Below are positions 30,623 through 42,091 of a DNA stretch of 64,000 bases, piece after piece; positions within the stretch are counted from its first letter, which is position 1; the number at the start of each line of letters is the position of its first letter. The notes beneath the pieces were generated by a model. That model did no database searches. It was not told the origin of the DNA and saw nothing but the letters and a program-made list of their open reading frames with translations. Origin of the DNA: Sphaerosporella brunnea (Eukaryota > Ascomycota > Pezizomycetes > Pezizales > Pyronemataceae); the NCBI GenBank assembly GCA_008704415.1, contig VXIS01000037.1:1-64000 (forward strand). The letters are read 5' to 3'. A program made the position numbers and the translations under genes.

Positions 30623-33153
30623 CTAACTCCTGACCTGCTGCTGATTCCACAAAAACGGGTCTCCTACCGCCCCAATATTCTCCATAAACCAATGATAATC
30701 AAAAATCTCGGGCTGCATCGCATCAAGCCTTTCCTGCAATCCCACACCCATCGTCTCCTCCCCCTCCATTCCAACGCCGGGCATCAACACCGCGGCCGCG
30801 CCAGGCGCAGTAAGACTATGTTCCAGGTGTAGCAACTGGACATTACGGCTCCACTCATCAACGTCTTCATTTACCGTTCCCGCTGGGGGTGGCACCAGCT
30901 CACTCCCCAATGCTTCCGTGTCTTCATCCTCCTTAATGATCTCCATTAGCATCTGCTGTCGCTGCGGGGGCCTCTGGCTAGGTAGCATCGGGGGCACGCC
31001 GATTACGTCGACCATGGCCGGCGGGGAGATAGACGCGGTCCTAGCATCGTCGCTTTCTCCCTCGCGATCCAGGATGCGGGAGTAGCGGCGATGGATCCAC
31101 CCGGCCATGGGCAGGATTTTATCGAGGCTGATAAGGTTGTCCATGTTCTGCCGCAGTTTGCAGTCCGCGTCATCGGCGACATTGGGGTCCGGGGCGCGGC
31201 GCTTAATCATCTGCACCGTCATCGCGGCAAAGAGGCAAGACATGGAATGCTGCGTCATGTACCGTGCGCCCCACATCTTTATGAGGTCGTCCGAGATCTT
31301 GGTGATTGCGTCCGCGGCGTTGCTGGCGATGATCTCGGCCGGCTTGCGGATGCGGTCTGGCAGGGAGGTGTCGGTGAAGATGACCGGACGGTTTAGGAGG
31401 AGAAGCTGCGAGAGGAAGGAAATTTGGAGGCTCATCGCGGACAGGTTTTTGTGGTTGGATTGGTACACAAGTTCTGGCGGGAGACCCTGCTGCCACATGC
31501 TTAGTTGGTGGTGGCAGGCGTCACGGAGCTGTATTCGCTCGCTGAGATCACGGGTTGTACCGGGGCAGAATTCGCAAGTGGTTATGGTGGTTACTTCAGG
31601 GCGTTAGCTGGGAGCCGTCGAAGATGGCGAGGGGCAAGTACTCAGTTTCGCAAGCTTGACGTGCTCCAACACCGCAAGCGCTTGCACTCTGTCAACTTCG
31701 CTTTCCAGATCCTCGTATTCGAGTTCTTCGACGTCGCAGTCTTTGTCGTAGATCATCATTGGCTTTCCAAAATGCGACGATGCTTGCCGGTCACGAAGCT
31801 GCGGGGCTGTGAGTATCGGCTGGAAATGGCTGATGCTGATGCGGCGGACCTACGAATAACAACCACCACGTTCTCCGCCATATCCGCTTGTCGCGCTGGT
31901 TCAGCCTGCTGCGTCCCGCGGAGCGATGAAGTCCCATCGACTGCGCCATGCGTATCGCGCCGGATAGCCACCACAGCGGCTCTTTGTGGTCGGTGACGGC
32001 CCTCCACCAGAACTGCATCAGGAACATGGTCTGGATGTTGGTGATCTTGTCCGGCTCGACGTCGCCATCCCACAGCAGGCGGCAGCGCCTGTAGAACCCC
32101 TCGATCGCTTCTCTGCGGGAGACATAGCCGGCTCGCTGGAGGATGGCCCAGTCGCAGTGGACAGCGGCCACCATGAGAACCCCCTGCACGAGCTGATGCG
32201 AGAACGTGTTCGTCTGCAGCGAGTGCAAAAAGGCGGATTTGCACAGGATCGGGTAGTTGGGGTGCGCAACCTCGAAGTACTGCGCGATCAGGAGATCGCG
32301 AACCTCGTACCGCGGGAGCACGTACGCCCCCTTCTCCCAGAGCTCCTTGTTCACCCGATTGTGCACATCGCCATCGTCCTCCATCATCAGCGTCGGCATG
32401 TGCAGCGGTTTCTCGTCCGTGGGGAGCTGCTCCTGAACCACCCATGACAGATGCCACGATTCCCCGAGATAGGTGACCGGCCCGGTCGTCGAGCGGTGCA
32501 CAGAAGCAGAGTTTTGGAGCAGCTTTCGCCACTCGTCGCCGTCGGTGCCGCTGATCGAGTGCCGACGTGTGGTGTTCGAGCGGTGAGGCGTGGCGACGGA
32601 GAGAGCGAGGGGCCGTTTCGCAGCCACCGTCGGCGAAGTCGAAGCGCCATCGCGGCTCTCGAAGCGGCCGCGCGCTCCTCTGGTCCAGTTAGCGGGGAAG
32701 CAGTGCACCGTCCAACGCCGCCCACCAACCTGACTCTCTTCGACTCGATGAACTGGCAGTCCGCCTTTCCCACGTGCTTGCAGTTCGAACATGGGAGGCT
32801 GCGGCCATCACCACGTCTGTCAGTTCCCTCTTAGCACACACAGCCGCGCCGTCCCCAACTCACCCATTCGTGGCGCCATCGCAGCGCACTCTCCTCTCGT
32901 TGCAATTCTTGCACGCAATCATCGACCGTTTCCGTTTCGGCTTCGACGTGGAGCTGGCAGCAGAAGACCCGCCGGCCGCACCCGCAAAGGTCGCTGGCAT
33001 CTCGGGGGGCGACTTTGATCTCCCGGCGCCGCCTGCATTGGACTCGTTGATGGATTCCGGAGCGGAGACGCGAAGGTACGGCGGCGAGGTGATGGGAAGG
33101 TAGCTGCCGGACGTTGGCGTCGTCGTTTCTGCGCCTTCGCCGGCGGATTGCAT
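30623..33153 (-). CDS. Zn2Cys6 transcription factor with fungal MHR domain
   Basis: Five exons on the minus strand: 33153-32864, 32798-32730, 32679-31854, 31798-31642 and 31593-30623. All phases fit and give 770 residues. The binuclear zinc cluster is split by intron 1 and uses Cys81, 84, 91, 100, 103 and 111 (ACKNCNERRVRC, then PCSNCKHVGKADC), preceded by a basic KPKRKR stretch. The middle-homology domain (about 220-480) includes YFEVAHPNYPILCKSAFLHS, IEGFYRRCRLLWDGD and LWWLSGAIRMAQSMGLHRS. The C-terminus is rich in acidic and Gln/Pro stretches, possibly the activation region. It probably binds CGG-type promoter sites in the nucleus. No catabolic gene cluster sits beside it, so its regulon is not evident. 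The gene-finding difficulty is the 50-bp introns 2 and 4. Confidence 0.92.
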
Positions 33154-34731
33154 CTATAGTGGTAGACGTCTGGGCGTTGTGGTGGGGGAGGGATGGATAG
33201 GGGATGAGTTGATTTGATCGTCGGAAGAGGGCAACGCGCAGCAGTGTGGGTAAACACTTAGTATATATCCGGGGTGCTTAGTATTTCCAATACACACATA
33301 AAACGGGGTTGCATGCATGCCTCGCCAACGTTTGAGAGATATATGTGTATGTGTGGTTACTTTGTGATACCCACCATCGACATCTCGAATCGGCGAATTC
33401 ATTTCTCTCCAGGCTCATACATCTATCCAGGCATCTCTCGTCCCCCGCCCTACATATCCATACACAGCCTCGGCTGGGCTGGTGCAGATACACAGCTTCC
33501 GCCACGTTAAGGTACGGGTACACAATGCGGGGAGGGGAGGGAGCGTAGGCGTTTCTGCCTTTTGATTATCCAGGGTCATGTTGCCCGCGGATAAACCATC
33601 GGAACACCGGAAGGCTAAATACACTCATCTGTTCCTTTGGAATAGAGTAGCTTGGCAACTGCTCCCGCTTCCCCGCCTCCGCCTCCGCTCGTTATTCAGC
33701 GAAGGCAAAGCCCAGAACCACTCGCTAAAAACAGCCTGATGCTGACTGGATTTGCTTCAATCTGTGCAGGCGGACTGGATAGGGCGAGACGTTTTCTGCT
33801 GGTTTTTGTAGGACACAGCTTCCAGACGCTTGATTGCCTGTGGAAAAGGCTGGGTAGAAACACACCAGAACTGCGCACCAGCCAGCCAAACAAAGTCGGT
33901 TCTTCACAATGCAAAAACGTGAAATCGCAGCCCGAGTGCCGTTAAAAGTGCCACCACATGTTTTAGATCCCCTGGCGTACAGCGCGTCACATGACTCGCC
34001 CTTCGCGATAACTTACCCCATGCAGTTTGGTCCTGCTTGGTCTTGGAATTTTTGGGTGGGAATATAAGGTCCTTTCGGCGGCATAATATGATCTCACTAA
34101 GGAGGGCCGAGTGCTTGACTGAATCACCTTTTCTCGGGCCGAGCTTACGCACTGCACTCTCTTCGTTGTGGAGCAATAAACCTGGTTGTAGTTTGTACTG
34201 TTAGTTTGTTAGTTTGTGAGGCTCGCATAAACAGAACGGCCGTAAATAGAAAGCAAAGTCTGTCAAGCTCCAGCGATGGCCGGAATAGATTGACCTGGCT
34301 TTCGTGACGGCCGCTTCCGCTCCCGTCATGACTTGAAGCTTGCCAAACACATCTCATAGAAGATTCTTCCATCCTAATTCCTTTTCACAACAAAGGCCAC
34401 TACCCACCGCTAGGTATGGACCCGTCACACCAGCACGAGCGCCCCGCCAAACACCACACGGCTCCAACAGCCACGGCACCTTAGCATCCATCCCCCACCT
34501 CCTCTCTCTGCTGAACCTCCAGCGCAACGGGCCCCCCCTCCCCCTAACTCTGTCCACAATCCAGGCGGCGGCTGGTTGGACAACCCACAACCAAACAGAG
34601 CTCGACGCCCTCACGCACAAACGCCTCGGCTGCGCATCACCTCGCGATCCAAATCTGGCTCATCCTCGTAGGGGACAAGCAGATCCACAACGTTCAGATA
34701 GTTGCTCCTCATAACGCCGCACGCTCACATC
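33154..34731. other. promoter region and gene-poor stretch
   Basis: Contains the transcription factor promoter at its left edge. A Ser/Pro-rich open frame at 34340-34714 lacks an ATG start. On the minus strand a short ATG frame near 34705-34600 (NVVDLLVPYEDEPDLDREVM) looks protein-like but has no partner exon I could join. Confidence 0.35.
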
Positions 34732-35019
34732 TTAGCCGGAATACGTCCCGTAGAGAGGCAATGCTGTCCTGCCCGCCATCGGTGTTCTGCGGAACTGTGT
34801 GTAGCTAGTGCTGGCGCGCGGCGTTTGGTGAGGCAGTGCCGGGGGTACGGATGGTGTTGCTACATAAGCCACGGGTCCGAGGTGAAGAGGAGCGGATGGA
34901 GTGCATTGGGACGCCGGTGGCGGAGGAGGCCGCTGGAGGCTGAGAGGCAGGCGCCTGATAGAAGAAGGACCTGGCCGCCGCGCAGGAGGTGGGCGGCGAA
35001 GGTTGTGATGTCGGAACAT
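34732..35019 (-). CDS. small proline-rich hypothetical protein
   Basis: The ATG at 35019 opens a 95-residue frame rich in Pro, Arg and Ser (PPPARRPGPSSIRR; PPPPPASQCTPSAP). A TATA-like AATATAAGCC lies about 75 bp upstream, followed by a CCATCAC-rich leader and ACTCTAGC just before the ATG, a plausible fungal promoter. There is no known domain. A downstream exon may exist. Confidence rests on promoter context. Confidence 0.35.
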   Translation of the reverse strand: MFRHHNLRRPPPARRPGPSSIRRLPLSLQRPPPPPASQCTPSAPLHLGPVAYVATPSVPPALPHQTPRASTSYTQFRRTPMAGRTALPLYGTYSG

Positions 35020-35691
35020 GCTAGAGTGTGTAGAGGTGATATGGTGGTGCTTTGGGTTTTGTGCGTTTTTTTGTGATGGGGAAGGCCGGCTTATATTAAC
35101 CCTTACTGTGGGCAACTGTACTTCACCGCCATTGCCGCCGAGGCACACACATGCATAGTCGTGGACAGTATAGTAATGTTAGATTTGTTCTATTCTGCCG
35201 GGCAGATATCCTGGCGACCGCCAGGCCGGCCGGCCGAGCAGACGATGCATCAAATACGCAAAAAAAAAAACAATACAATACAATACAAGCACTTAATAAA
35301 GGACTCACAGTCGAGGATCTACCGTGGAGAACCTTCTCCGGTGTGTTCCCGGATTTTTAGAGAAATTGCTGGTCATCAATGTCACAAACAAGCTCGGTAT
35401 TACCCAATCCACCAGCTATGCGGGGGACCACACCTACGGACTTCGCAACCCCAAAATCCCCCAAAAGTGGCCTTATAAGATCACAATATCCACCCGTCTT
35501 TTCACACGACTCTCCGTTACCTGGAGTTGGAGTTATTGGTGAAAATCCCTCGATCTGCCCGGCTGGGCGGCCGCCAACACAATCTGCTCGGCAGGATAGA
35601 ACGGATTCTTTACCCTACTAGTGTATAGGAGTGATTTCACTGGCTGGTTGACTCTAGAGTACTGTATGGCTTACGACCTCTAGATCTGCGA

Positions 35692-36286
35692 GTGAAGTGC
35701 GGCGGGGCGGGCACTAAGCCACACGGGGCCGCCTACGCCGCGCTGCAGATTGAAACCACCATCCTCATTGACGATCTCAAGAACAACAATGTGGAGAAAT
35801 ACTTTGAACCAAACCGACCTTTCGAGCAAAAATCGAGAGTAGAGATGTGCTGTTGCCTGGCATTTGGAAGAGTTCCCCGTCGGAGATGTGTTTCGGCGTT
35901 CGGCGAGTGAGATTCCGATACAGTGCTCAAAGCTCGGGATTCGGCACGCCGCCAACGTGTTTCTCACTCTGACTCTGCCCTTGAAGGAGATAAGCGACGG
36001 CTCATCGGGATACCAACAGTCCCACGAAGCCATAGCTGCCCCAACAACTTTTGTTGAGACAGACAGCTTGTTTTTGTGGATTGTCAGAGCCGAGGTTGCA
36101 TGTGATACCGCGGTGCGGTTGAAGAATTTATTGTTGAAGTTGATCAAATCGAAGCCAAAATGCAAATGTATAGAAACGAAAAGATGGATGGTGAACACGC
36201 AAAAGGTCGCGTGCGTCGAGCTTCGGCGGTCCACGATTCGTACGCGCGCCGAGCCCGATATGGCACAGACAATCCGAACTGTATAA
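35692..36286 (+). pseudogene. frameshifted remnant of unknown gene
   Basis: The first frame includes LQIETTILIDDLKNNNVEKY then FEPNRPFEQKSRVEM; near 35850-35865 the coding-like reading moves to another frame giving FRRSASEIPIQCSKLGIRHA, NVFLTLTLPLKEISDG and TTFVETDSLFLWIVRAEV. No intron fits the change. An antisense frame of 208 residues covers the same DNA but looks less protein-like. Function unknown; could be a missing-base assembly error. Confidence 0.3.
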
Positions 36287-36518
36287 CGCCGCCCGCCGCC
36301 GGACATCCGGTCTCAAAACCCCTCCCCCGCCACTTTATGATCATCATCATCACACTCCCTCCCTCCCTCTCGCCAGCACATCCCCGAAGCACAGCACAGC
36401 ACCAGCACACAATTCATAATCCCTCCGCTCCGAATTGACGTTTCACCGGCAGCCGTCTGGATCCGCGTCTTGGCCACAACACACAATAAACTCAGATAGC
36501 CGCCGCGCGACAAACGAA

Positions 36519-37548
36519 ATGATGTCGACCCTTATCACGACGGTCTTTACGTTCGCAACAGCAACGATGGGATTCCTGGGAACTCACACGTGGAGCGCCG
36601 CAAAAGTCCTTGCCGTGCTGCTGGCGCTGATCAATATCAAGACGCTGCCGTTGATGTGGCATGTAAGCTTTCCCTTCTCATATTTAGCTCCCCCTTTTTT
36701 CTGAGTGTCGTTGTAAATCGCAGTTCCGCTTCTACCGCTCCTTATACGCCCACTTCCTCCTGCGCCGCAAGGACCTTCCGAAGCCTACGCACCTCTTCTC
36801 CCCCGTCACCACCCTCTCCCGCAGCAGCACCTACGAATGTGACCTCAACGGGCACAAGTCGAACAGCACGTATTTCAGCGACCTAGACATCGCGCGTACG
36901 CACCTAGTATGCCACTTGACGAAGCACTCATTCGCGCTGCGGAAGCAGCGCGGGGACCCGCTGATGTACGTGGCGCTCGCGGGGGTGACGGCGCTCTTCC
37001 GCCGCGAGATCAAGCCGTTCGCGCGCTACATGATCAGCACGCGCGTGCTCGCCTGGGACCAGAAGTGGTTCTACGTAGTCTCGCACTTTGTCAGCGTGGA
37101 CAAGGGCCGCGACGGGAAACGAGCACTGTATGCCAGCGCGCTCAGCAAGTACGTCTTCAAGAGCAAGCGCATCACCGTCCCGCCGGAAATTGTCCTCCGC
37201 GAGAGTGGCCTGCTGCCGCCGCGCCCCGAAGGCGCTACCCCGTTGGAAAGCGGATCTAGCTCCGGCGTTGATACTCCTGCTGTTGGTCTCCCTGAGACCA
37301 GGATGGGCGAGGAGAAGCTGGAGGCCGCCGTGGAAAGGATTGCCCATGTCGACCGCGTTAAGGAGGATGCGGAGAGAGAGCTGGTCGAGCAGGATGCGTA
37401 CTGGACCTGGGACAGGATTGAGTCTGAGAGGAAGAGGGGCCTCGATTTGGCACAGCACATGGTTGGCCTCGATGGATTGGCGGACGAGTTTAGAGAGGGC
37501 GATGAAGAGGGATTGGAGACTGTTGGTCCATTCTTTGCCGGGTGGTAG
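36519..37548 (+). CDS. hot-dog thioesterase-like protein (THEM6/Al1 type)
   Basis: Two exons, 36519-36662 and 36724-37548, phase 0 (donor GTAAGC, acceptor ATCGCAG), 322 residues. The first 48 residues form a membrane-anchor-like hydrophobic stretch (VFTFATATMGFLGTH; VLAVLLALINIKTLPL). The core has ECDLNGHKSNSTYFSDLDIA and FRREIKPFARYMISTRVLAW, the landmarks of fungal 4HBT_2/THEM6-like proteins with a hot-dog fold. The usual catalytic residues of true acyl-CoA thioesterases are not obvious, so activity is uncertain. The tail (about 200-322) is charged and helical, beginning near GSSSGVDTPAVG. The start is the first of two adjacent ATGs. Confidence 0.85.
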
Positions 37549-38555
37549 ATGTGTGTAGTCATAGCGCGTGTTGTAGGATTCATGATGTTATGTACGGAAT
37601 GTAATGGGCTGGGTTCTGGAAGAAAGGAGGGATAGATATCATATAGATTGCCAATTTTAACGCGAAATAGATCTCGGCGGCGGAGTTTTGAAAGTCCCCG
37701 GTATCATAGCCGCGATAGACTATCCCCCGCAGTGCCGAATACAGCAGTAACGCTCTAAAAGTGAGGCTACATACCGATATTAGTGCCGTGATTTCATTCG
37801 TTCTTTCAACCTCACCTATGGGGACGGTTGATGTTGAGCTGGGCGCCAGCTCTCATGAAGAGCGTCATGAGTGATTCAAAAGTATGGTTTAGAAGAGTGT
37901 AGGTTTAAGAAGCAAGAAAGGATGGGCTAGAAAGACTCGGCTGTGTTGTGGCTTGCAGCTTTGCAGCGAATCCTTGATTTATTATCGGGGTCCAGAATGG
38001 GCTGGCTGGCAATCCGTTTTTTTTTTCTTTGTTGCGAACTAAAGTTGAACTATGTGGCTGCATTTATTGCTCTTTAAGCTTTGGTTTGACCCTTACTTGC
38101 GCTATTTGACCAAAAATTTGTGTAGAACGGAGTGGTTGTGGTCAGGAGTGGAGCATGCTTTTGATATCACTCGATTTCCCCCCATTTAGTCAATAGCCAC
38201 CCAAAAAGCTCCGGGCTGGCTGTTTAAGAAAGCCGGGCTTTAAGCCCCCAAAATTCCAGAGGACGAGTGCTAGCTAGTAGCCTGTGCCCGACTCCCTCCC
38301 ATCCGCAAGGAGGGAAAACCGGGTGGTGTCCCATAATTTGTCCCAATAGGTGCTGGATGAAAACACAACTCAAATGGCACTCCAGACGACCACGTAGCCG
38401 TTGCCTGCTTGTTTGCTCTTGTGGAATCTGGGAAGCAGGCTGGATTTAGAAAACAGTGGATCTAAGGCCAAGCTAGAAGTGGAGACAGCCTAAGAAGTAT
38501 TTTTGCAACAGCTACTTAGAATTCTAGAACTTCTCTTGAATCCCACCCTAAAACT
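37549..38555. other. intergenic with MITE fragment
   Basis: A short piece at about 38186-38256 (AGTCAATAGCCACCC...GGGCTGGCTG...GCCGGGCTTTAAGC) resembles one end of the hAT-type MITE family. No gene is recognisable in this stretch. Confidence 0.45.
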
Positions 38556-41016
38556 CTATATATTTCCGACAGCCTTGTGCAACCTCTCCAATACATCAGT
38601 TTGAAAGACCTTGTGCATATCAAGCTCATTAAATCCCCTTGTAGACTCTTCGAAGCTGAGGCATGCGACGATCACATCACTAAAGACCTGCCCGACCCTG
38701 TGTGGGAAGTTTTTCTTCGCTTCAGCAAGGAATTTCTCTTTGAGCTTCCAGGGGTCCATGCGAGAGTGCGAGCCAGCGAAGCTGATAGCAGTCTGCCATC
38801 GAGCAAGTTCGAAGAGGATTACACCCTGCAAGGTATCTGTCAATGGCAAGAGGACTCGGAGCGGGACTTTCAATAAGAAGTGACACATACCAGAGCGTAG
38901 ATATCGTGGGGCTTCGTGAACCTGACACCGGGCTTTCCCCATCTTTCGGGGTGTCGGTACACGTTCGTTTCGGTTGAGAAATCGGGCATGAGCGCCGTTT
39001 CGGCATCATCTGGCCGCGAATATTCGAACCCGAACAAGTACGGCTTGCCAACGTCTATCGCAAGCTCAGGTAAATAGGCTTCGGCCCGCGGCTTCGTCTG
39101 GTCTTGGCCGGGCTCTTCGTGTGCGAAGAAGACAATATTCTGGCTCCTCAACTCCTTGTGGACCCACCCAACACGGTGTAAATTCTCAATCGCAACTGCT
39201 AGTGCATAGGATAGCTGTATCCGGTGGCCAAGCGGAACTCTTTTGGCGGCCGAAAAGCTGTCAAACAGAGTTTTGTGGCCTGTCGCTTGTCCAGGACTCA
39301 GTTCAAACACTAGCCCGAATCTCTGAGCTGAGCTCTCATGGATATATCCAACACAGGGTAGGATATGGAAACTCGTTCTCTTCGGTTGTGACAGTTGGGT
39401 AACCATAGTCTTGAACTGTTTGGCTGTGCCAGGCGGGGGACCTTCATCGTCGGACGAAACCATGAAACCGTATTCGAAAGATTCAACAATGACCGGCGTT
39501 CCGGCAACCTCGGCGTATCGGAAGCGAACGCTGTCTTCAGAGTTAAGGTCGGTAAAGGTGATCGCTTCGTTCGGAAGCTCCGGTTTTTCTGGTATCAAGT
39601 TGCGATCCAGCAGATACTGCCGCAAACTTATGGCGTCGCCAGCCCCGACAGCGATGGCAACTTCATCGTGAGCAGCGGCCTTGAGATCGACGTTTGGGTC
39701 TAGGAGAAGGTTGCTCTCCACTGATGCGCAAAGATCGGACACCGTGGCCTCGAGGTTGTTAAGTGCCCTCTCTGCGCTCTTCGGATCGGAAAACACAGCG
39801 GCTGAACGGACGCTGGCAGTAGTTTTTTTTGCTTGTGCAGCCGCCGTGCTCGCCGTGCTCGACACAACATCTGAAAGATCCCGGAGACGCTCTGCGACTT
39901 CCCTCTGGGCTGATTCGGAGAGACTTCCAAGAAGAGATCCGGGGAAAAGTGTTTGATGTTCTTTGAGGCCCTCCAATCTTCGCGCCTTAAGCACCAGACC
40001 TTCTATATCCACCGCCCGGATGTTCTTTGGCGAGAAGCTTTTGAGCCAGTTCGCTATTTGCAGTCCGGTTGGATCGTCTACTAACGAGACTTTGAGCAGC
40101 ATAAATGAGGAGGGTGGGATCGCCTTTCGGGCAAATCCTGATGGTGGTGCCAGTAAGAGCGGCTTCAGCACGATGCTCGACTGGTCCTCATTGGACAGGT
40201 CAAAGTAAACCGGGGTTTCTAGGAGGAAACTTGGACTTAGCATGTACAAATCCTTCCTCCCACAAGTTCCTCGTGCTCTCACCAGTAAGTCCAAACTCTA
40301 TTTTATCGTCGAAGAGGTGCTTGTGAAGCCATCGGATAGTGAATTCTGCGTTCGGCCCAAGCTTGAGACGTTTGCGAACTTGGCGTATCAACACCGAGGT
40401 GAATGATAGTCGTCCAGGGGCCGGGGTACAGGATCCTGAGGCGGAGGCGGCTAATATCTCCATCTTTGAGTCTTTTCCACCTCGTGTCTTCAGTGCTGCA
40501 TGACAGCAGTCGAGGAGGATGAGGATATCGCTTTGTGCAGCATAGAGAGTGGGCTGTAATTCGAACCAGTCTAAGGTCGGACCACCCGCTTCCTTACTTG
40601 TAGCCATACTCGTCAGCCAGCAAACAAAGGATAAAGATATCATAAGAGGGGGAGCCCTACGCTCTCCAGTGACTGTGACCGAGTGAAGAAGGGTTTTTCG
40701 CATCAGGTGGGTCAGCGTGGCCGGCATAGTAGACGATGATCAAGCTCCTTGGTGCAAGTCCGTGCTTTTTGACGAATGCTGCCAATTCATACTGAAGCTC
40801 GGCCCTTGGACTTATGCTTGGGAGGATGACGGTCGCTGTGCTGAAGTTGAATTCTTGTTCAAAGAGCGTTCGCAGTTTGTCGACTTCGGGAACGACATTC
40901 AAGTCATCTTCCTCCCAGTACAAGAGGAGAGCAGTCACTTTTTCGTACTCTGAACCCGTCTGCCAGTAGTCGCGGGTTCGATCGTTAAAGTCCTGTATGA
41001 TACGCTGCGCTTCCAT
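38556..41016 (-). CDS. caspase-like (C14) protease fused to a pseudokinase
   Basis: Four exons on the minus strand: 41016-40661, 40596-40283, 40218-38891 and 38825-38556; phases fit and give 755 residues. Residues 1-220 form a caspase/metacaspase-like fold with the His100 motif IIVYYAGHA and the Cys motif ILILLDCCHA (Cys150 by alignment to metacaspase DSCH). A predicted helical linker (about 290-430) with PGSLLGSLSESAQREVAERL follows. The C-terminal 300 residues are protein-kinase-like but the key residues have changed: HRD is HKE (VGWVHKELRSQNIVFF) and DFG is FGFEYSRP, so catalysis is unlikely. The end (GVILFELARWQTAI) completes the C-lobe. Such kinase-like domains are known from fungal HeLo/HET-S-type death proteins. 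It may be a protease controlled by a pseudokinase sensor in regulated cell death. The substrate is unknown. Confidence 0.85.
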
Positions 41017-41639
41017 TGATGGGACGCTTTGGATGTCTTGCGCGCCGTTCCGAGTCAGGTTGAGTGTTTAGCTGGCCGTAGATACATGCCCATAACGGAG
41101 GTATCCCAAGGAGCCGCACATTGACTCGATATGGTGTGAAGTCGTATGCATGAACGCTACGGGGCCCGCGGGCTCTGCCGACCTGTGTCTTGCATATTTC
41201 TGTTAGATATCATGATCACACCACCAAAGCCTACCTGTGTAAGGAAGGCTCTGGCCTGATGGTTGCTTGCATTCCAGATCACAACCCCATATCCTGATCA
41301 TGCGTCATACATGATCCAAAAACTCCTCTTCTTGTGTTTGTGAAGGCAGGGGTGGGGCGCAGCACACACCAGGGTTGTTTCTTTTTTCTACTGGTTGCTG
41401 AGTTGCTGCGCACGCACGCACGCACGCATGCATGAACAACCTGGGAAACAATTGGTTGCCTACCAGGCACACCCAAGTTCCACTCATCAGAATGCACCAG
41501 TTGCTTTCAATTTTTTGTTTTTCTGAGTTTAGAGGCACACCTGTCGCTTGTGTGGGGGCGGGGCGCCTATATTAATAGAATAACTAACAATGATAGCCAT
41601 AGCACTCACATCTCCAAGAATTTACTCACCTACTTGAAA
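41017..41639. other. divergent intergenic region
   Basis: Lies between the divergent caspase-pseudokinase and the small three-exon gene, so it should hold both promoters. It includes CACGCACGCACGCACG at about 41411-41426. No gene is seen. Confidence 0.45.
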
Positions 41640-42091
41640 ATGTCTACCCACCAGCCGCCCCACGGGCGAACAAATCCTCCAGGTAATGACTCTAGTGAGA
41701 GTGAAGACGAATATACGGTACGATCAATCGCTCAGATATCAAGCCAAGTAAAAATCTAATGCAATGGGGCGTAGATTGACCAATTTCTGGAGACTGCCGA
41801 AGGAAGATACCGCTCCAGGGTGAAGAAATACAAAAGCCCGGCTGAGGTACTGCACGCAGCTTGTGCCCGCACGTCCTAACGCACCAGCTGACGCCCCCAT
41901 AGTTTTCAACACCATCCGTCTATCAGAAAGGAGAGGAGGTGTATGTTTATAATCCGGGTCAGCGACAGCCACTTGGACCATATGTTATTGTGGAAGTACT
42001 CGGAAAGGAGCAGTACAGGATCAAGGAAACGGCTAGTGGACGGGTGCATCCCAAACTTGTGCAGGGGCATTCTCTGTTAGTGAAGGAATGA
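41640..42091 (+). CDS. small SH3-like/KOW-like protein, three exons
   Basis: Exons 41640-41717, 41775-41846 and 41903-42091, all phase 0, give 112 residues; introns are GTACGA...GCGTAG and GTACTG...CCATAG. Exons 1 and 2 code a Pro/Asp/Glu-rich start (ESEDEYT) and a basic helix (AEGRYRSRVKKYKSPAE). Exon 3 codes a compact beta-rich unit (VYQKGEEVYVYNPGQRQPLG, GPYVIVEVLGKEQYRIKE, VHPKLVQGHSLL) like SH3/chromo-barrel hypothetical proteins in fungi, often beside retrotransposon-derived or immune-type genes. Function unknown; it could bind a partner protein or nucleic acid. Unspliced, no long frame exists here, so it is easily missed. Confidence 0.6.

Noticed and set aside
31756..32532. 258-residue open frame inside the Zn2Cys6 gene
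   Set aside because: Shifted-frame shadow of the middle-homology domain exon.
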